In this document: positions 1-6,545 of the stretch, piece by piece
Numbering within the stretch: the stretch's first letter is position 1
Layout of the letters: each line of letters begins with the position of its first letter
Origin: a virus
Reading direction: 5' to 3' (one strand)
Length of the DNA: 24,453 nt
IMG/VR virus record: IMGVR_UViG_3300049595_002672
Span: 1 to 24,453 of that record
Program-made: the position numbers and the translations under genes
Notes under the pieces: generated by a model
The model's database searches: none
What the model saw: only the letters and a program-made list of their open reading frames with translations
What the model was told of the DNA's origin: nothing

Positions 1-150
1 GATGTCGATGCCTAACTCGGTCAGCGCGTCGAGGTCGCGATGATCGATGGTGGTCTTTCCGGTCAGACGTTGGACATAAGGGCCAAGGTGTCCGGTCGGA
101 TAGATGCTCTGGCGTCCGTAGACGCTGCGTTCAAACAGTTGCAGTCTCAT
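1..150 (-). CDS. Small phage protein, C-terminus cut by window edge
   Basis: A minus-strand reading frame starts with ATG at 150 and runs off the window, so only the first 50 residues are visible (MRLQLFERSVYGRQSIYP...). An AAAGGAAA ribosome site lies just upstream, as in the neighbouring genes. The fragment is soluble, with an aromatic FERSVYG-x-x-x-x-YP stretch followed by TGKTTID, a shape I recall from short uncharacterised phage proteins. No function can be assigned. It is the most downstream visible gene of the minus-strand accessory block. Confidence 0.7.
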   Translation of the reverse strand, partial: MRLQLFERSVYGRQSIYPTGHLGPYVQRLTGKTTIDHRDLDALTELGIDI

Positions 151-179
151 GGTTTAGTTTCCTTTCTCTTGTGGGGTTA

Positions 180-362
180 TTACGAAGCCGCATCGAATTC
201 GATGGGCAGGGTGAGTTGCGGGTCGGCTTGCTTTTTCCGGGCAAGCTGGACGAGGTGCGCGTGACGCACGACCGCAGCGGACAAACGCAGTGCCGCGTCG
301 ATGTCGTAGTCGTGCGTCTCGTTGAAATAAGCCGCCGACTGAAGGATCAGTGATGTGTTCAT
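180..362 (-). CDS. Small hypothetical protein (60 aa)
   Basis: Begins MNTSLILQSAAYFNETHDYD. The ATG at 362 is preferred over the upstream non-ATG extension because GAAAGGAAAC lies directly before it. The protein looks mostly helical, with a central His/Arg-rich stretch (VVRHAHLVQLARKK) and an acidic end. No family is recognised. It is 29 bases upstream of the partial gene at the window edge and is probably cotranscribed with it. Its leader overlaps the 3' end of the preceding gene only by the ribosome-site region, so the spacing is tight. Confidence 0.7.
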   Translation of the reverse strand: MNTSLILQSAAYFNETHDYDIDAALRLSAAVVRHAHLVQLARKKQADPQLTLPIEFDAAS

Positions 363-382
363 GTGGTTTCCTTTCTGTTTGG

Positions 383-721
383 TTAAGCGGCCTCGCACGA
401 AACGCTTCGCGCAAAAGCCAAGACTTGTTCCGGCGTGTCCAAGACAAAGTGAACAGTCGGGGTGGAGTTGTCTGCCGGATCGCCGTCGATATGCCAGATC
501 TCCGACCTCTCATTGCTGATGTGCCGGATGCTGACATGGATCCGGTCGCCGACTTCGGGGACGCTGGCATCCTCAAATGCGGTGAGCATGATCTCGGTGT
601 TCCAGTTCTCGTCGGTGAACTCGGGGTATCGATGGGTGACGAGGGCATCGCAGCCCCCGCCAGTCCCGATCTTGCAGAACCCGCACTTGCGGAGTTCTTC
701 GTGTAGTTCTTCGGTTGTCAT
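383..721 (-). CDS. Hypothetical protein (112 aa) with N-terminal Cys cluster
   Basis: Starts MTTEELHEELRKCGFC at an ATG preceded by AAAGGAT. Cysteines at CGFC and in TGGGCDAL, near residues 13-25, could bind a metal, though a third and fourth ligand are not clear. The rest looks like a compact alpha/beta domain with a GDRIHVSIRHIS strand pair. A late Cys lies in SVSCEAA. No family is recognised. The leader repeats the ACCAAA...AAAGGA pattern of the gene below it. Confidence 0.75.
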   Translation of the reverse strand: MTTEELHEELRKCGFCKIGTGGGCDALVTHRYPEFTDENWNTEIMLTAFEDASVPEVGDRIHVSIRHISNERSEIWHIDGDPADNSTPTVHFVLDTPEQVLAFARSVSCEAA

Positions 722-740
722 GGTGTGTATCCTTTCTTTG

Positions 741-1244
741 CTATTTGGTTAGTTCGGTGACGACGTAATCGTTCTTCACTCGGGAGTCCTTGAGGATGTC
801 GCGGATGTCGGCCTTGGTGAACGCACTCGTGGCATACGCTTGCACTTGGTAGTCGTCACCCGCCGAAGGATGAATCCACGCAGACAAGCGGTGCTTGTAT
901 CCCTGCCGGATCATCTCGGCATCCACCGCCGCTTGCTCCTTGGCTTTCTTCGCTTCGATCTTGGCCCACTCGCGTTGGAACTTTGCGGCCCGCTTGGCGT
1001 AGCTCTTCTCCTTGCGCTCCAACTTGGCGATGCCTTTGCCGTCGATGAACTCGGCAAGCAACTCCTTGGCTCGCTTGTTGAAGTCCTCCTTGTCGATGGT
1101 CTTGTCGCGCAGGAACTCGGACTCGGCATTACAAGCGCCATTACGGAGCGCGACTTTCAACTGCAAGCCGTAGCCCGCATACATATTGGAACATGGGCTG
1201 ATCTCGTAGTAAACGGACTGCCCTTTGCGTGTGTATTTCTTCAT
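741..1244 (-). CDS. Hypothetical coiled-coil protein (167 aa)
   Basis: ATG at 1244 follows a perfect GAAAGGAAAA site, itself directly after palindrome copy 1261-1275. Residues 1-45 look like a small beta-rich domain with Cys18 and Cys38. Residues 50-115 are highly charged and helical (runs of KRAKEL, ERKEKSYAKRAAK, KAKEQAAVDAEM), consistent with a coiled coil. The C-terminus (HPSAGDDYQVQAYATSAFTKADIRDIL) resembles a second small domain. No function is recognised. Confidence 0.75.
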   Translation of the reverse strand: MKKYTRKGQSVYYEISPCSNMYAGYGLQLKVALRNGACNAESEFLRDKTIDKEDFNKRAKELLAEFIDGKGIAKLERKEKSYAKRAAKFQREWAKIEAKKAKEQAAVDAEMIRQGYKHRLSAWIHPSAGDDYQVQAYATSAFTKADIRDILKDSRVKNDYVVTELTK

Positions 1245-1260
1245 GTGTTTTCCTTTCGTT

Positions 1261-1275
1261 GTCCGGTGATCGGAC
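1261..1275. repeat. Palindrome copy 1 (GTCCG-GTGAT-CGGAC)
   Basis: Stem GTCCG/CGGAC with a 5-base spacer. On the minus strand its first base pair is shared with the TAG stop of the 1275-1547 gene. The GAAAGGAAAA ribosome site of the 741-1244 gene begins three bases after it. Confidence 0.85.
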
Positions 1276-1547
1276 TAATCATTGGTGATAGTGGTTTTCG
1301 GTGTGACGCCTTCGTTCTCCATCCACGCAAACAAGCGGGGTTCGAGGTCGGCGAGTTTGTCGGAGATGAACGAGTCGTTCTCGAGGACGAGCATATATTT
1401 GCCGTTGTCGGTCTCCTCGATGATGTAGTTGGCATACGGCTCCACCGGATCGTGGATGCCGTTGTAAACCCATGCGACCATTGGGCCATCAGGGTTCTTG
1501 AACTCGTCCTTCGGGAACGTGTGCAGTTGTTTCGGGTATGTTTTCAT
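1275..1547 (-). CDS. Hypothetical protein (90 aa)
   Basis: Starts MKTYPKQLHTFPKDEF at 1547, not four codons further upstream, because GGGAGGTCAA sits just before this ATG. The start overlaps the stop of the upstream gene as ATGA, so the two are probably translationally coupled. The protein is acidic and aromatic, with a GKYMLVLENDSF strand. It shares the MKTYP start with the gene at 1873-2238 but not the rest. No family is recognised. Confidence 0.75.
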   Translation of the reverse strand: MKTYPKQLHTFPKDEFKNPDGPMVAWVYNGIHDPVEPYANYIIEETDNGKYMLVLENDSFISDKLADLEPRLFAWMENEGVTPKTTITND

Positions 1548-1870
1548 TTGACCTCCCATTTGATTTCTTCAGTTAGCTTCACGACTTCCGACCAATCGTT
1601 CGTCGCAAGCAGTGTCTTCATCTCGTTCTCACCAGCGTGAGGAGTGAGCAGCACTACGGCATAGCGAAACCCTTGGTCGCCGTTCTCGCGTAGTGACGGG
1701 TCTTTGTAATCGACGAAGACCATGAGCGTCTTCGGGTGAACAGCACCCGCGTCGATCTCTCGTGCGATACTCGGACACGCATCGTGGCTCCACGATGAGT
1801 CGTTGAATCCTTCCAACTCTGGAAGGGTGTCGTCGTAATCAGGGAACATTACTTTGTATTTTGGTTTCAT
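1544..1870 (-). CDS. Hypothetical acidic protein (108 aa)
   Basis: The ATG at 1870 (MKPKYKVMFPDYDDTLPELEGFN) follows AGAAAGGAAACTGAAT. This ribosome site lies inside the last codons of the upstream gene, which ends two bases before the ATG. The C-terminal half reads as strand-rich (LMVFVDYKDPSL, FRYAVVLLTPH) with a final helix. No family is recognised. It forms a three-gene overlapping group with 1873-2238 and 1275-1547. Confidence 0.75.
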   Translation of the reverse strand: MKPKYKVMFPDYDDTLPELEGFNDSSWSHDACPSIAREIDAGAVHPKTLMVFVDYKDPSLRENGDQGFRYAVVLLTPHAGENEMKTLLATNDWSEVVKLTEEIKWEVK

Positions 1871-1872
1871 AT

Positions 1873-2238
1873 TCAGTTTCCTTTCTGTGGTAGGTTTGCT
1901 TCTTCGATCCCCAGCCAAGACCAACGCTCCAAGGTGCGCTTGTATCCGGTGGGCTTTTCTTTCGTGCTGCTCAAGCTGGCGATGATGCTGTCGGCATACT
2001 CGCACAGCGTGTCGGTGTCGGTGTCGATGGGTAGCCCTGTGCAGTAGGACGCATCGTCCAGTCCCTCCCAATCGCTGTTGGCGTTTTCGCGCCAGTCGAT
2101 TGAGAAGCGCAAGAGCGGCGTATCGTCTGGATCTTCATCGTTGTAGTCGCCGCTCCATCCCTCGCCGATGTCCTCCCAAACGAAGCGGATGTTGTCTTTG
2201 ATTACTTCGATGTCGGTGAATGGTGGATATGTTTTCAT
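1873..2238 (-). CDS. Hypothetical acidic protein (121 aa)
   Basis: Starts MKTYPPFTDIEVIKDN after GAAAGGAAACTGAAT. By eye it has about 27 Asp/Glu against about 11 Lys/Arg, with a dense acidic stretch (GDYNDEDPDDTP near residues 30-41) and a basic C-terminal third. Acidic small phage proteins can be DNA mimics, but nothing here demonstrates that. The last codons (QKGN-stop) also form the ribosome site of the next gene. Confidence 0.75.
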   Translation of the reverse strand: MKTYPPFTDIEVIKDNIRFVWEDIGEGWSGDYNDEDPDDTPLLRFSIDWRENANSDWEGLDDASYCTGLPIDTDTDTLCEYADSIIASLSSTKEKPTGYKRTLERWSWLGIEEANLPQKGN

Positions 2239-2254
2239 ATTCAGTTTCCTTTCT

Positions 2255-2530
2255 TTAGTTGTTGAGTTTGGGATGCTGCTGCACCCACTTCAGTTCCTTG
2301 TGCGCCTTACTCATCTCAAGCATGACGCACAGTTTCCGCCACGCCTTGCGGGCATGGTCGTTGGCAATACCGAATTGCCTCTCGTCGAGAGCGTGCGAGG
2401 CACGCTCCATCTCCGCATCGGCACAATCGAAGTGCTCCACGATGCACGCTTCATGCTGCATGATGCGGTAATCCAGCCACGGGATCATCGTGCCGCCCGT
2501 CTCGATCGGCTTGAGTAGTGTCCTGCTCAT
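2255..2530 (-). CDS. Hypothetical helical protein (91 aa)
   Basis: Starts MSRTLLKPIETGGTMIPWLD and looks all-helical (CADAEMERASHALDERQFGIANDHARKAWRKL). Unlike its neighbours it has no good ribosome site. Palindrome copy 2540-2554 occupies the position where the site would be, with its GGA 12 bases before the ATG. A second ATG at residue 15 (2488) has no better site. It follows the glutamine amidotransferase by 23 bases and is likely in the same transcript. Confidence 0.7.
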   Translation of the reverse strand: MSRTLLKPIETGGTMIPWLDYRIMQHEACIVEHFDCADAEMERASHALDERQFGIANDHARKAWRKLCVMLEMSKAHKELKWVQQHPKLNN

Positions 2531-2539
2531 AGGTCAGTT

Positions 2540-2554
2540 GTCCGGTGACCGGAC
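2540..2554. repeat. Palindrome copy 2 (GTCCG-GTGAC-CGGAC)
   Basis: Same stem as copy 1 with spacer GTGAC. Its end is shared with the TAG stop of the amidotransferase gene. It lies 9 bases upstream of the ATG at 2530. Confidence 0.85.
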
Positions 2555-3672
2555 TACACGATGCCGTCGAGAAGACGCTGGCTCTGCGGGATAAAGCTGC
2601 TCATACCCTGCAACTGTTCGAGTTCCTCTTCCGCCGTCAGATCGACCTCGCGCATCGTGGCGTAGGTCGCCAGATCGTCGTCGAGGTTGTGCTGCGTCAG
2701 ACCGATGTCCTCGGAACGTGCAGCCAAGCCGTCATACTTTCCGCTCGGCACTGTGACTGTGCTGTATGCACCCTCGGACTTCTTCTCGAAGCGGAACTCC
2801 GAGAGCTTGGGCTGCGAACCTCGGGGGCCGGAAGCCCATGAGGTGTCGATGGGGGCAAGGCTGCGACCGAGGCTGGCCGAAGCATATTGCGACTCGCGGC
2901 TGGTCGTGTCGCCGTGCAGCCAGCGACTCACTTTAGGATCGCCGCCGTTCTTCGGGAACTCCAACCATGACCAGTCGTCGATGGCGAAGGCTTCGAGCGA
3001 CTTGCAACGCCACGCATCGCCGATCGCTTCGACAATCTCCGGCTTCGTGCCGAAGATCCAGCGACCTTTCTTGGTGATGCCAGCATACAACGACGCCATC
3101 GAATCGACGGCGACGATGAGCTTGCCGCTCGGAGCGAGGGCGAGGAACGCAGCGTAGCCCGTGATGTGCATCATGGCTTCCCGCTGTTTCTCCGGATCGC
3201 CAGCGTTGTCGGTCAACGCATAGAGCAAGTGCTGCGAATCGCACGTTGCCTTGTTGTGGTGCTTGGTCTGCTTGCCGTGCCAAGTGACCACGCCATTGTG
3301 GGCCAACGACCAGCCGTCATGCCGGAACGGATGCGTGTTGCCAAGGTTCACGGCACACGTTGCAGTGCGTCCGTGGACGATGGTGGACTTCATCCGGTTG
3401 TAGTATCCGGTCTGCTCGAACCGCTTGCTGGCGGCGAAGGCGGAGAAGCCGTCTCCCGCGAGCTTGGACAACTGGGGCAACGCATCGAGCGTGCGGAAGT
3501 CATCGGGTTTCACATAGCGACCGCGCAGACCATTGGGTCCGGCTTGGGCGAAACCGAAGCCGTGACGCTCGGTTCTGCCGATTGCTTCTGCCGCTGCGAC
3601 AAGGGCTTTGTCGGCGGAGTGTCGGGTCAAAGGCGAGGCTTTGCTCGCTGTCCATCCTGCTAATTTACACAT
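2554..3672 (-). CDS. Class II glutamine amidotransferase (Ntn hydrolase)
   Basis: Members of this family hydrolyse glutamine and channel ammonia to a partner enzyme, using an N-terminal Cys exposed after Met removal. Here Cys2 is in place (MCKLAGW). Other family signatures follow: HGRTATC (100-106), NTHPF (112-116), the oxyanion-type LAHNG (123-127) and CDSQ (144-147). The catalytic domain spans roughly residues 1-230; the remaining 140 residues have no recognised match. ATG at 3672 has AAAGGAAA upstream. No synthase domain is fused, so the ammonia acceptor must be separate. The next gene upstream is a GS-like amidoligase, which fits that role. The substrate is unknown. Confidence 0.85.
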   Translation of the reverse strand: MCKLAGWTASKASPLTRHSADKALVAAAEAIGRTERHGFGFAQAGPNGLRGRYVKPDDFRTLDALPQLSKLAGDGFSAFAASKRFEQTGYYNRMKSTIVHGRTATCAVNLGNTHPFRHDGWSLAHNGVVTWHGKQTKHHNKATCDSQHLLYALTDNAGDPEKQREAMMHITGYAAFLALAPSGKLIVAVDSMASLYAGITKKGRWIFGTKPEIVEAIGDAWRCKSLEAFAIDDWSWLEFPKNGGDPKVSRWLHGDTTSRESQYASASLGRSLAPIDTSWASGPRGSQPKLSEFRFEKKSEGAYSTVTVPSGKYDGLAARSEDIGLTQHNLDDDLATYATMREVDLTAEEELEQLQGMSSFIPQSQRLLDGIV

Positions 3673-3708
3673 GGTATTTGTTTCCTTTCGTTATGGTTGA
3701 TGTTGTTT

Positions 3709-3723
3709 GTCCGGTGATCGGAC
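3709..3723. repeat. Palindrome copy 3 (GTCCG-GTGAT-CGGAC)
   Basis: Lies in the 55-base gap between the amidoligase stop (3728) and the amidotransferase start (3672), about 20 bases before the AAAGGAAA site. Confidence 0.85.
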
Positions 3724-3727
3724 TAGT

Positions 3728-5059
3728 TCACTGATCGTCCGTGCTGCAAACGGCAGTCACGGCTTGGCGCGGCATCCGGCGGTAGCCGGACAAGCGCGTG
3801 TCGGAAGCGTCGAAATGACGCACGAACTCGTCGCACTTGAGCGCCCCGTAGCGGTCAACATTGCGCGAGGTGTTGTTGATGGTGCGGACTTTGGCCTTCA
3901 TCGCTTTGATGATTTCCTTGAGCGTCTCCGGCTCATGGATCGCAGCCCACCGATAGAACGATGCCCACGCTTGCGGCGCGGTTTCGTTGGTGACGGACGC
4001 CTCGGGCGTCACGTTGTCCTCGCTCCACCGGGCGATGGCTTGCATGAGGGCGGCACGCATCCGCCACTCGCTCGGCTTGCGGCTCGTCGGCCACAAGCGG
4101 ACTTCGATCGTGCCGAGTCGCTCGAACTGGGCGGCACTGACCGCCGAATACTTGCGACCCAAGGCGTCATCCCAATTCTCGCAGCAAGCGTTGACCGCAC
4201 ACCAACGAGAGCGGCGGCGGGTCAACGGCGCAAGATACCGGAACCACGACAAGTGGTAACGCAACGAGTAGTAGACGGCTTGGCCGTAGTCCTCGGCACG
4301 TTTGCAGTTGATGTGGATGTGACCGCCGTTGCGCTCGATCGAACCGAGGTTGCTGACCAAGTTGCAAGCGACATCGGGCAACTTCTGCGTGATGCGGAAG
4401 CGGATCTCATGCTGACCGCCGCCATCGCGACCGACATCCCAGTAGGGTTTCTGGTAGCTGCGGATGCGGTTGGTGCTGACGCTGCGTCCGGTCGGCGTGG
4501 TCTTGTAACCATGCAAGCCAGTCGCTTCCAACTCACCACTGCACTCGTAGAGCGGAAGCCGATCCCAATACTCCGGAGTCAGAGGCTCGGGGAGCATCTG
4601 CTTGATCTTGGACTTCTCGATCGACTTGAGGAACTGGCCGACTCCCTTAACGACCTCGCGCTGATTTGCAGATCCGAACCAGTCGTTGCCGAAGTGACAG
4701 CGGATGCGCTCGATGAGATCCTGCAACGTGCCGCCATCCTTGCGGAAGGTGCGACGATACAGCTTGCGATGCCGGAGACATCCGACGATGACCGAAGCCA
4801 CGCCGCGCAAATGCCGACGCTGACGCTCGGCCCGCTCGTCGCGGTAACGCCGATAGACTCGTTCATAAGCCCTCTTGAGCACCGCCTTGTCGTCGTAATT
4901 GAGGACGTAGTAGTTCGGTGCTGAGTCGAGCGTGACCGGACTGTCCTTGGACTTCGCCCAGTTGTTGCGGAGATACCAATAGGCATACCGACCATCCTCC
5001 GAGAGATGCATCGGCTTCGATGCGACCTCGGCCAGTTGTAGTGTGGAGTTATTACTCAT
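3728..5059 (-). CDS. Glutamine-synthetase-like amidoligase (COOH-NH2 ligase, Amidoligase_2-type)
   Basis: The family uses ATP to join a carboxylate to an amine or ammonia. Visible signatures are GELEATG (175-181, metal-binding Glu pair), HEIRFRI (from 217), GGHIHI (245-250, the characteristic GxHxH strand) and EVRLWP (319-324). Residues 60-110 are very basic and may bind a nucleic acid or an acidic partner; this is inference. ATG at 5059 is chosen because GAAAGGAAAG lies upstream; an extension to 5140 would run through palindrome copy 5100-5114. Adjacent to the class II glutamine amidotransferase, the pair could form an amide from glutamine-derived ammonia. From memory such pairs are known in phages with unsolved substrates. 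The small-molecule or peptide target is not identifiable here. Confidence 0.75.
   Translation of the reverse strand: MSNNSTLQLAEVASKPMHLSEDGRYAYWYLRNNWAKSKDSPVTLDSAPNYYVLNYDDKAVLKRAYERVYRRYRDERAERQRRHLRGVASVIVGCLRHRKLYRRTFRKDGGTLQDLIERIRCHFGNDWFGSANQREVVKGVGQFLKSIEKSKIKQMLPEPLTPEYWDRLPLYECSGELEATGLHGYKTTPTGRSVSTNRIRSYQKPYWDVGRDGGGQHEIRFRITQKLPDVACNLVSNLGSIERNGGHIHINCKRAEDYGQAVYYSLRYHLSWFRYLAPLTRRRSRWCAVNACCENWDDALGRKYSAVSAAQFERLGTIEVRLWPTSRKPSEWRMRAALMQAIARWSEDNVTPEASVTNETAPQAWASFYRWAAIHEPETLKEIIKAMKAKVRTINNTSRNVDRYGALKCDEFVRHFDASDTRLSGYRRMPRQAVTAVCSTDDQ
5042..5054 (-). repeat. Junction motif TAATAACTCCACA, copy a
   Basis: Perfect 13-base copy on the minus strand. Unusually it lies inside the first codons of the amidoligase (AGT AAT AAC TCC ACA) rather than before the start. 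This either questions the assigned start or shows that the motif is not a ribosome site. Confidence 0.75.
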
Positions 5060-5099
5060 AGGTCTAACTTTCCTTTCATGTGTTGTTTGGTTGTTGCTT

Positions 5100-5114
5100 G
5101 TCCGGTGATCGGAC
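5100..5114. repeat. Palindrome copy 4 (GTCCG-GTGAT-CGGAC)
   Basis: Flanked by TT and AA, giving TTGTCCG-N5-CGGACAA. It lies upstream of the amidoligase leader. Confidence 0.85.
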
Positions 5115-5133
5115 AACTCTGTCCGGTTTGAAC

Positions 5134-5173
5134 AAGCCATCCGCCCCCTCGCATGGAAGGGGCGGTGCGGCTT
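5134..5173 (-). other. GC-rich stem-loop between genes
   Basis: CCGCCCC (5141-5147) pairs with GGGGCGG (5159-5165) around an 11-base loop. An outer AAGCC/GGCTT stem (5134-5138, 5169-5173) extends it. Minus-strand bases after it (TTGTTCAAACC) are only weakly T-rich, so a terminator or attenuator between 5183 and the amidoligase is possible but not clear. Confidence 0.5.
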
Positions 5174-5182
5174 GCACAGTTA

Positions 5183-5542
5183 TTACTTGTCGGCGAACTG
5201 ACCGACGAACTTGCGAGGGTTGATCCACTCGCCGTGCGGCATCTCGATTGCCGAGAGCCACATCGGTTCGAGGTTAGATGCACGCACATGGACGTTGACC
5301 TTGGTCACGCCCCGATCACGGAACACCGAGAACGATGCGCGGCGTCCGACTCCATTGAGCCGCTCGCGTGTCGTCACAGTGTCCCATCCAGCCAACGTGA
5401 TCTCGATGTCGCCGTTGTCTGCATGACGCGCAATCGCATTGCCATGCAGCCAGATCGTCGTGCCATCGGTTCGGGTATTGCCGCACTTGCGGGGACGCCG
5501 ATTGAAGAAGGCGTCAGTCACTTCTCTCGTTACTTTTCTCAT
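5183..5542 (-). CDS. Hypothetical phage protein (119 aa)
   Basis: Starts MRKVTREVTDAFFNRRPRKCG. A mid-section reads TIWLHGNAIARH...IEITLAGWDTVTTRERLNGV, a pattern I recall from widespread short phage proteins of unknown role (a paired LHG and GW-x-T-x-TT-x-ERLN motif). The C-terminal 45 residues look like a separate strand-rich extension. The ribosome site is weak (AGAGA). It lies directly upstream of the amidoligase but is separated from it by a stem-loop and a palindrome, so whether it belongs to the amide pathway is open. Confidence 0.75.
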   Translation of the reverse strand: MRKVTREVTDAFFNRRPRKCGNTRTDGTTIWLHGNAIARHADNGDIEITLAGWDTVTTRERLNGVGRRASFSVFRDRGVTKVNVHVRASNLEPMWLSAIEMPHGEWINPRKFVGQFADK

Positions 5543-5562
5543 ACTGTTTCTCTCTTTCTAAA

Positions 5563-5580
5563 TGTCCGGAATTCCGGACA
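5563..5580. repeat. Perfect 18-bp palindrome TGTCCGGAATTCCGGACA
   Basis: A fully symmetric relative of the GTCCG-N5-CGGAC copies, with AATT at its centre. It sits upstream of the 5183-5542 gene and 4 bases from junction motif copy b. Confidence 0.9.
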
Positions 5581-5584
5581 AGGT

Positions 5585-5597
5585 TGTGGAGTTATTA
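5585..5597 (-). repeat. Junction motif TAATAACTCCACA, copy b
   Basis: Perfect copy whose first TAA is the stop codon of the 5595-5693 gene. The next gene start is 43 bases further on, so here the motif is not next to a start codon. Confidence 0.75.
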
Positions 5598-5693
5598 CTT
5601 GGTGATCTCGATGAGGAGCCAGACGGCAACGAAGCACAAGGCCGCGAAGCTGAAGAGCAATTCGTCGAGTTGATTCGGGGTGGGCCGTTTCAT
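5595..5693 (-). CDS. Tiny membrane protein (32 aa)
   Basis: Minus-strand frame with ATG at 5693: a polar start (MKRPTPNQLDELL) followed by a single hydrophobic segment of about 17 residues and a short IEITK tail. The start lies 3 bases after junction motif copy c and the stop is part of copy b. The hydrophobic segment would span the inner membrane once. Candidate roles such as a holin-like or superinfection protein are speculation. Confidence 0.6.
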   Translation of the reverse strand: MKRPTPNQLDELLFSFAALCFVAVWLLIEITK

Positions 5694-5695
5694 CG

Positions 5696-5708
5696 TGTGG
5701 AGTTATTA
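5696..5708 (-). repeat. Junction motif TAATAACTCCACA, copy c
   Basis: Perfect copy. It begins with the TAA stop of the 5706-5921 gene and ends 3 bases before the ATG at 5693. Confidence 0.8.
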
Positions 5709-5921
5709 TCCGAGTTGAGCCACCTTGGGAAGCAAATCCGCAAAGGGGTTGAACGTGAGCGGATTAGCCGCCGCCCGATAATCGTTGCCGCCGATCAGAT
5801 CGACCGCAGCGTTGCGCTTCTCCTCAACCGAAAGACCGCGAGCGTTGCGCTCGGATGTCCGGTCAAGTCTGTAGTCTGTTTTGCTGGCACTCGCCAACAG
5901 GATGTGGATGGTTCGTTTCAT
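5706..5921 (-). CDS. Hypothetical protein (71 aa)
   Basis: Starts MKRTIHILLASASKTDYRLD. The ATG at 5921 is chosen; an in-frame TTG at 5957 would read through palindrome copy 5941-5955. AAGGAA lies about 16 bases upstream, further than usual. The middle is charged (RTSERNARGLSVEEKRNAAVDLIGG) and the end hydrophobic. Ends with tandem TAA stops. No family is recognised. Confidence 0.6.
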   Translation of the reverse strand: MKRTIHILLASASKTDYRLDRTSERNARGLSVEEKRNAAVDLIGGNDYRAAANPLTFNPFADLLPKVAQLG

Positions 5922-5940
5922 CTGTCTGTTTTGATTCCTT

Positions 5941-5955
5941 GTCCGATCACCGGAC
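5941..5955. repeat. Palindrome copy 5 (GTCCG-ATCAC-CGGAC)
   Basis: Spacer ATCAC is the reverse complement of the usual GTGAT, so this copy is inverted relative to copies 1, 3, 4 and 7. Flanks extend the symmetry to CTTGTCCG-N5-CGGACAAG. Confidence 0.85.
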
Positions 5956-5983
5956 AAGTCTCGCCGTATTGGGCAAGGGACAA

Positions 5984-6008
5984 CGCAAGACGGATGGAAC
6001 GTCTTGCG
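5984..6008. other. Stem-loop in gene-free interval
   Basis: CGCAAGACG (5984-5992) pairs perfectly with CGTCTTGCG (6000-6008) around a 7-base loop. No T-run follows on either strand. Confidence 0.7.
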
Positions 6009-6034
6009 CTGATACTTTGCTCACCTCGGACATG

Positions 6035-6069
6035 ATGCACCGCAACGGGTCGGACGTTGCATGGTGCAT
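6035..6069. other. Bulged stem-loop in gene-free interval
   Basis: ATGCACCGCAACG (6035-6047) pairs with CGTTGC-(AT bulge)-GGTGCAT (6055-6069), a 13-bp stem with loop GGTCGGA. Short ATGGTGCATGGTTCATGGTTC reiterations follow. With two palindromes and the stem-loop at 5984 this 143-base gene-free stretch (5958-6100) is dense in structure. Confidence 0.65.
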
Positions 6070-6100
6070 GGTTCATGGTTCACGCTGCGGGGTTCGCGTT

Positions 6101-6115
6101 GTCCGGTCACCGGAC
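6101..6115. repeat. Palindrome copy 6 (GTCCG-GTCAC-CGGAC)
   Basis: Inverted form of copy 2. Its end overlaps the TAG stop of the 6115-6516 gene, as in copies 1 and 2. Confidence 0.85.
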
Positions 6116-6516
6116 TATTTACGGAACAGACGAGCGACGACAGCGCGATACAGCTTCTTGTCTCCGCCTACGAGTTTGAGCAACGCGGCTTCCGCCTTGG
6201 GCAGCATGGCGTCGATCTTCTCGCTGGCCTCTGCACGGCTCTTCGATTTGGCGCGGCGGGTGATGCCGTAGGATTGGAGCAACTCACTGATGCGCTGTTT
6301 CGCGTAGCCATTCGCCTTGAGCGTGGCGGTGACCTCTGCAACGTCGATTGCTTCGCGATTGTCCTTGATGAACGCGCAAAGCGTTTCGCGTTGCATTGTC
6401 GCTGCTTGGGTCAGGGTTTCGATTTGATGGATCTCGCGAGCGATTGCATCGTTCACGCTGTCCTTCGTTTCTGCCACGCTGTAGTTGATGCTGATGGTGA
6501 TGTGGTTCTTTTTCAT
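6115..6516 (-). CDS. Hypothetical helical protein (133 aa)
   Basis: Starts MKKNHITISINYSVAETKD after AAAGAAAGATCAGCAT, a weaker version of the block's usual ribosome site. Residues 20-75 look helical. GYAKQRISELLQSYGITRRAKSKSRAEASEK resembles a helix followed by a basic patch and could bind DNA, but no HTH is certain. It is the first minus-strand gene of the accessory block, divergent from the plus-strand gene at 6636. Confidence 0.7.
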   Translation of the reverse strand: MKKNHITISINYSVAETKDSVNDAIAREIHQIETLTQAATMQRETLCAFIKDNREAIDVAEVTATLKANGYAKQRISELLQSYGITRRAKSKSRAEASEKIDAMLPKAEAALLKLVGGDKKLYRAVVARLFRK

Positions 6517-6545
6517 ATGCTGATCTTTCTTTCTGTTTGGTTGTT

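Noticed and set aside
3707-4924. Long plus-strand frame of about 405 codons opposite the amidoligase
   Set aside because: It is an antisense shadow: the minus-strand frame has the amidoligase motifs and a ribosome site, while the plus frame gives no recognisable domain.
5060-5140. Longer amidoligase start at 5140
   Set aside because: The extension reads through palindrome copy 4, while a good ribosome site lies before the ATG at 5059.
5853-5868. Palindrome-like ATGTCCGGTCAAGTCTG
   Set aside because: The right arm is not complementary and it lies inside the 5706-5921 gene.
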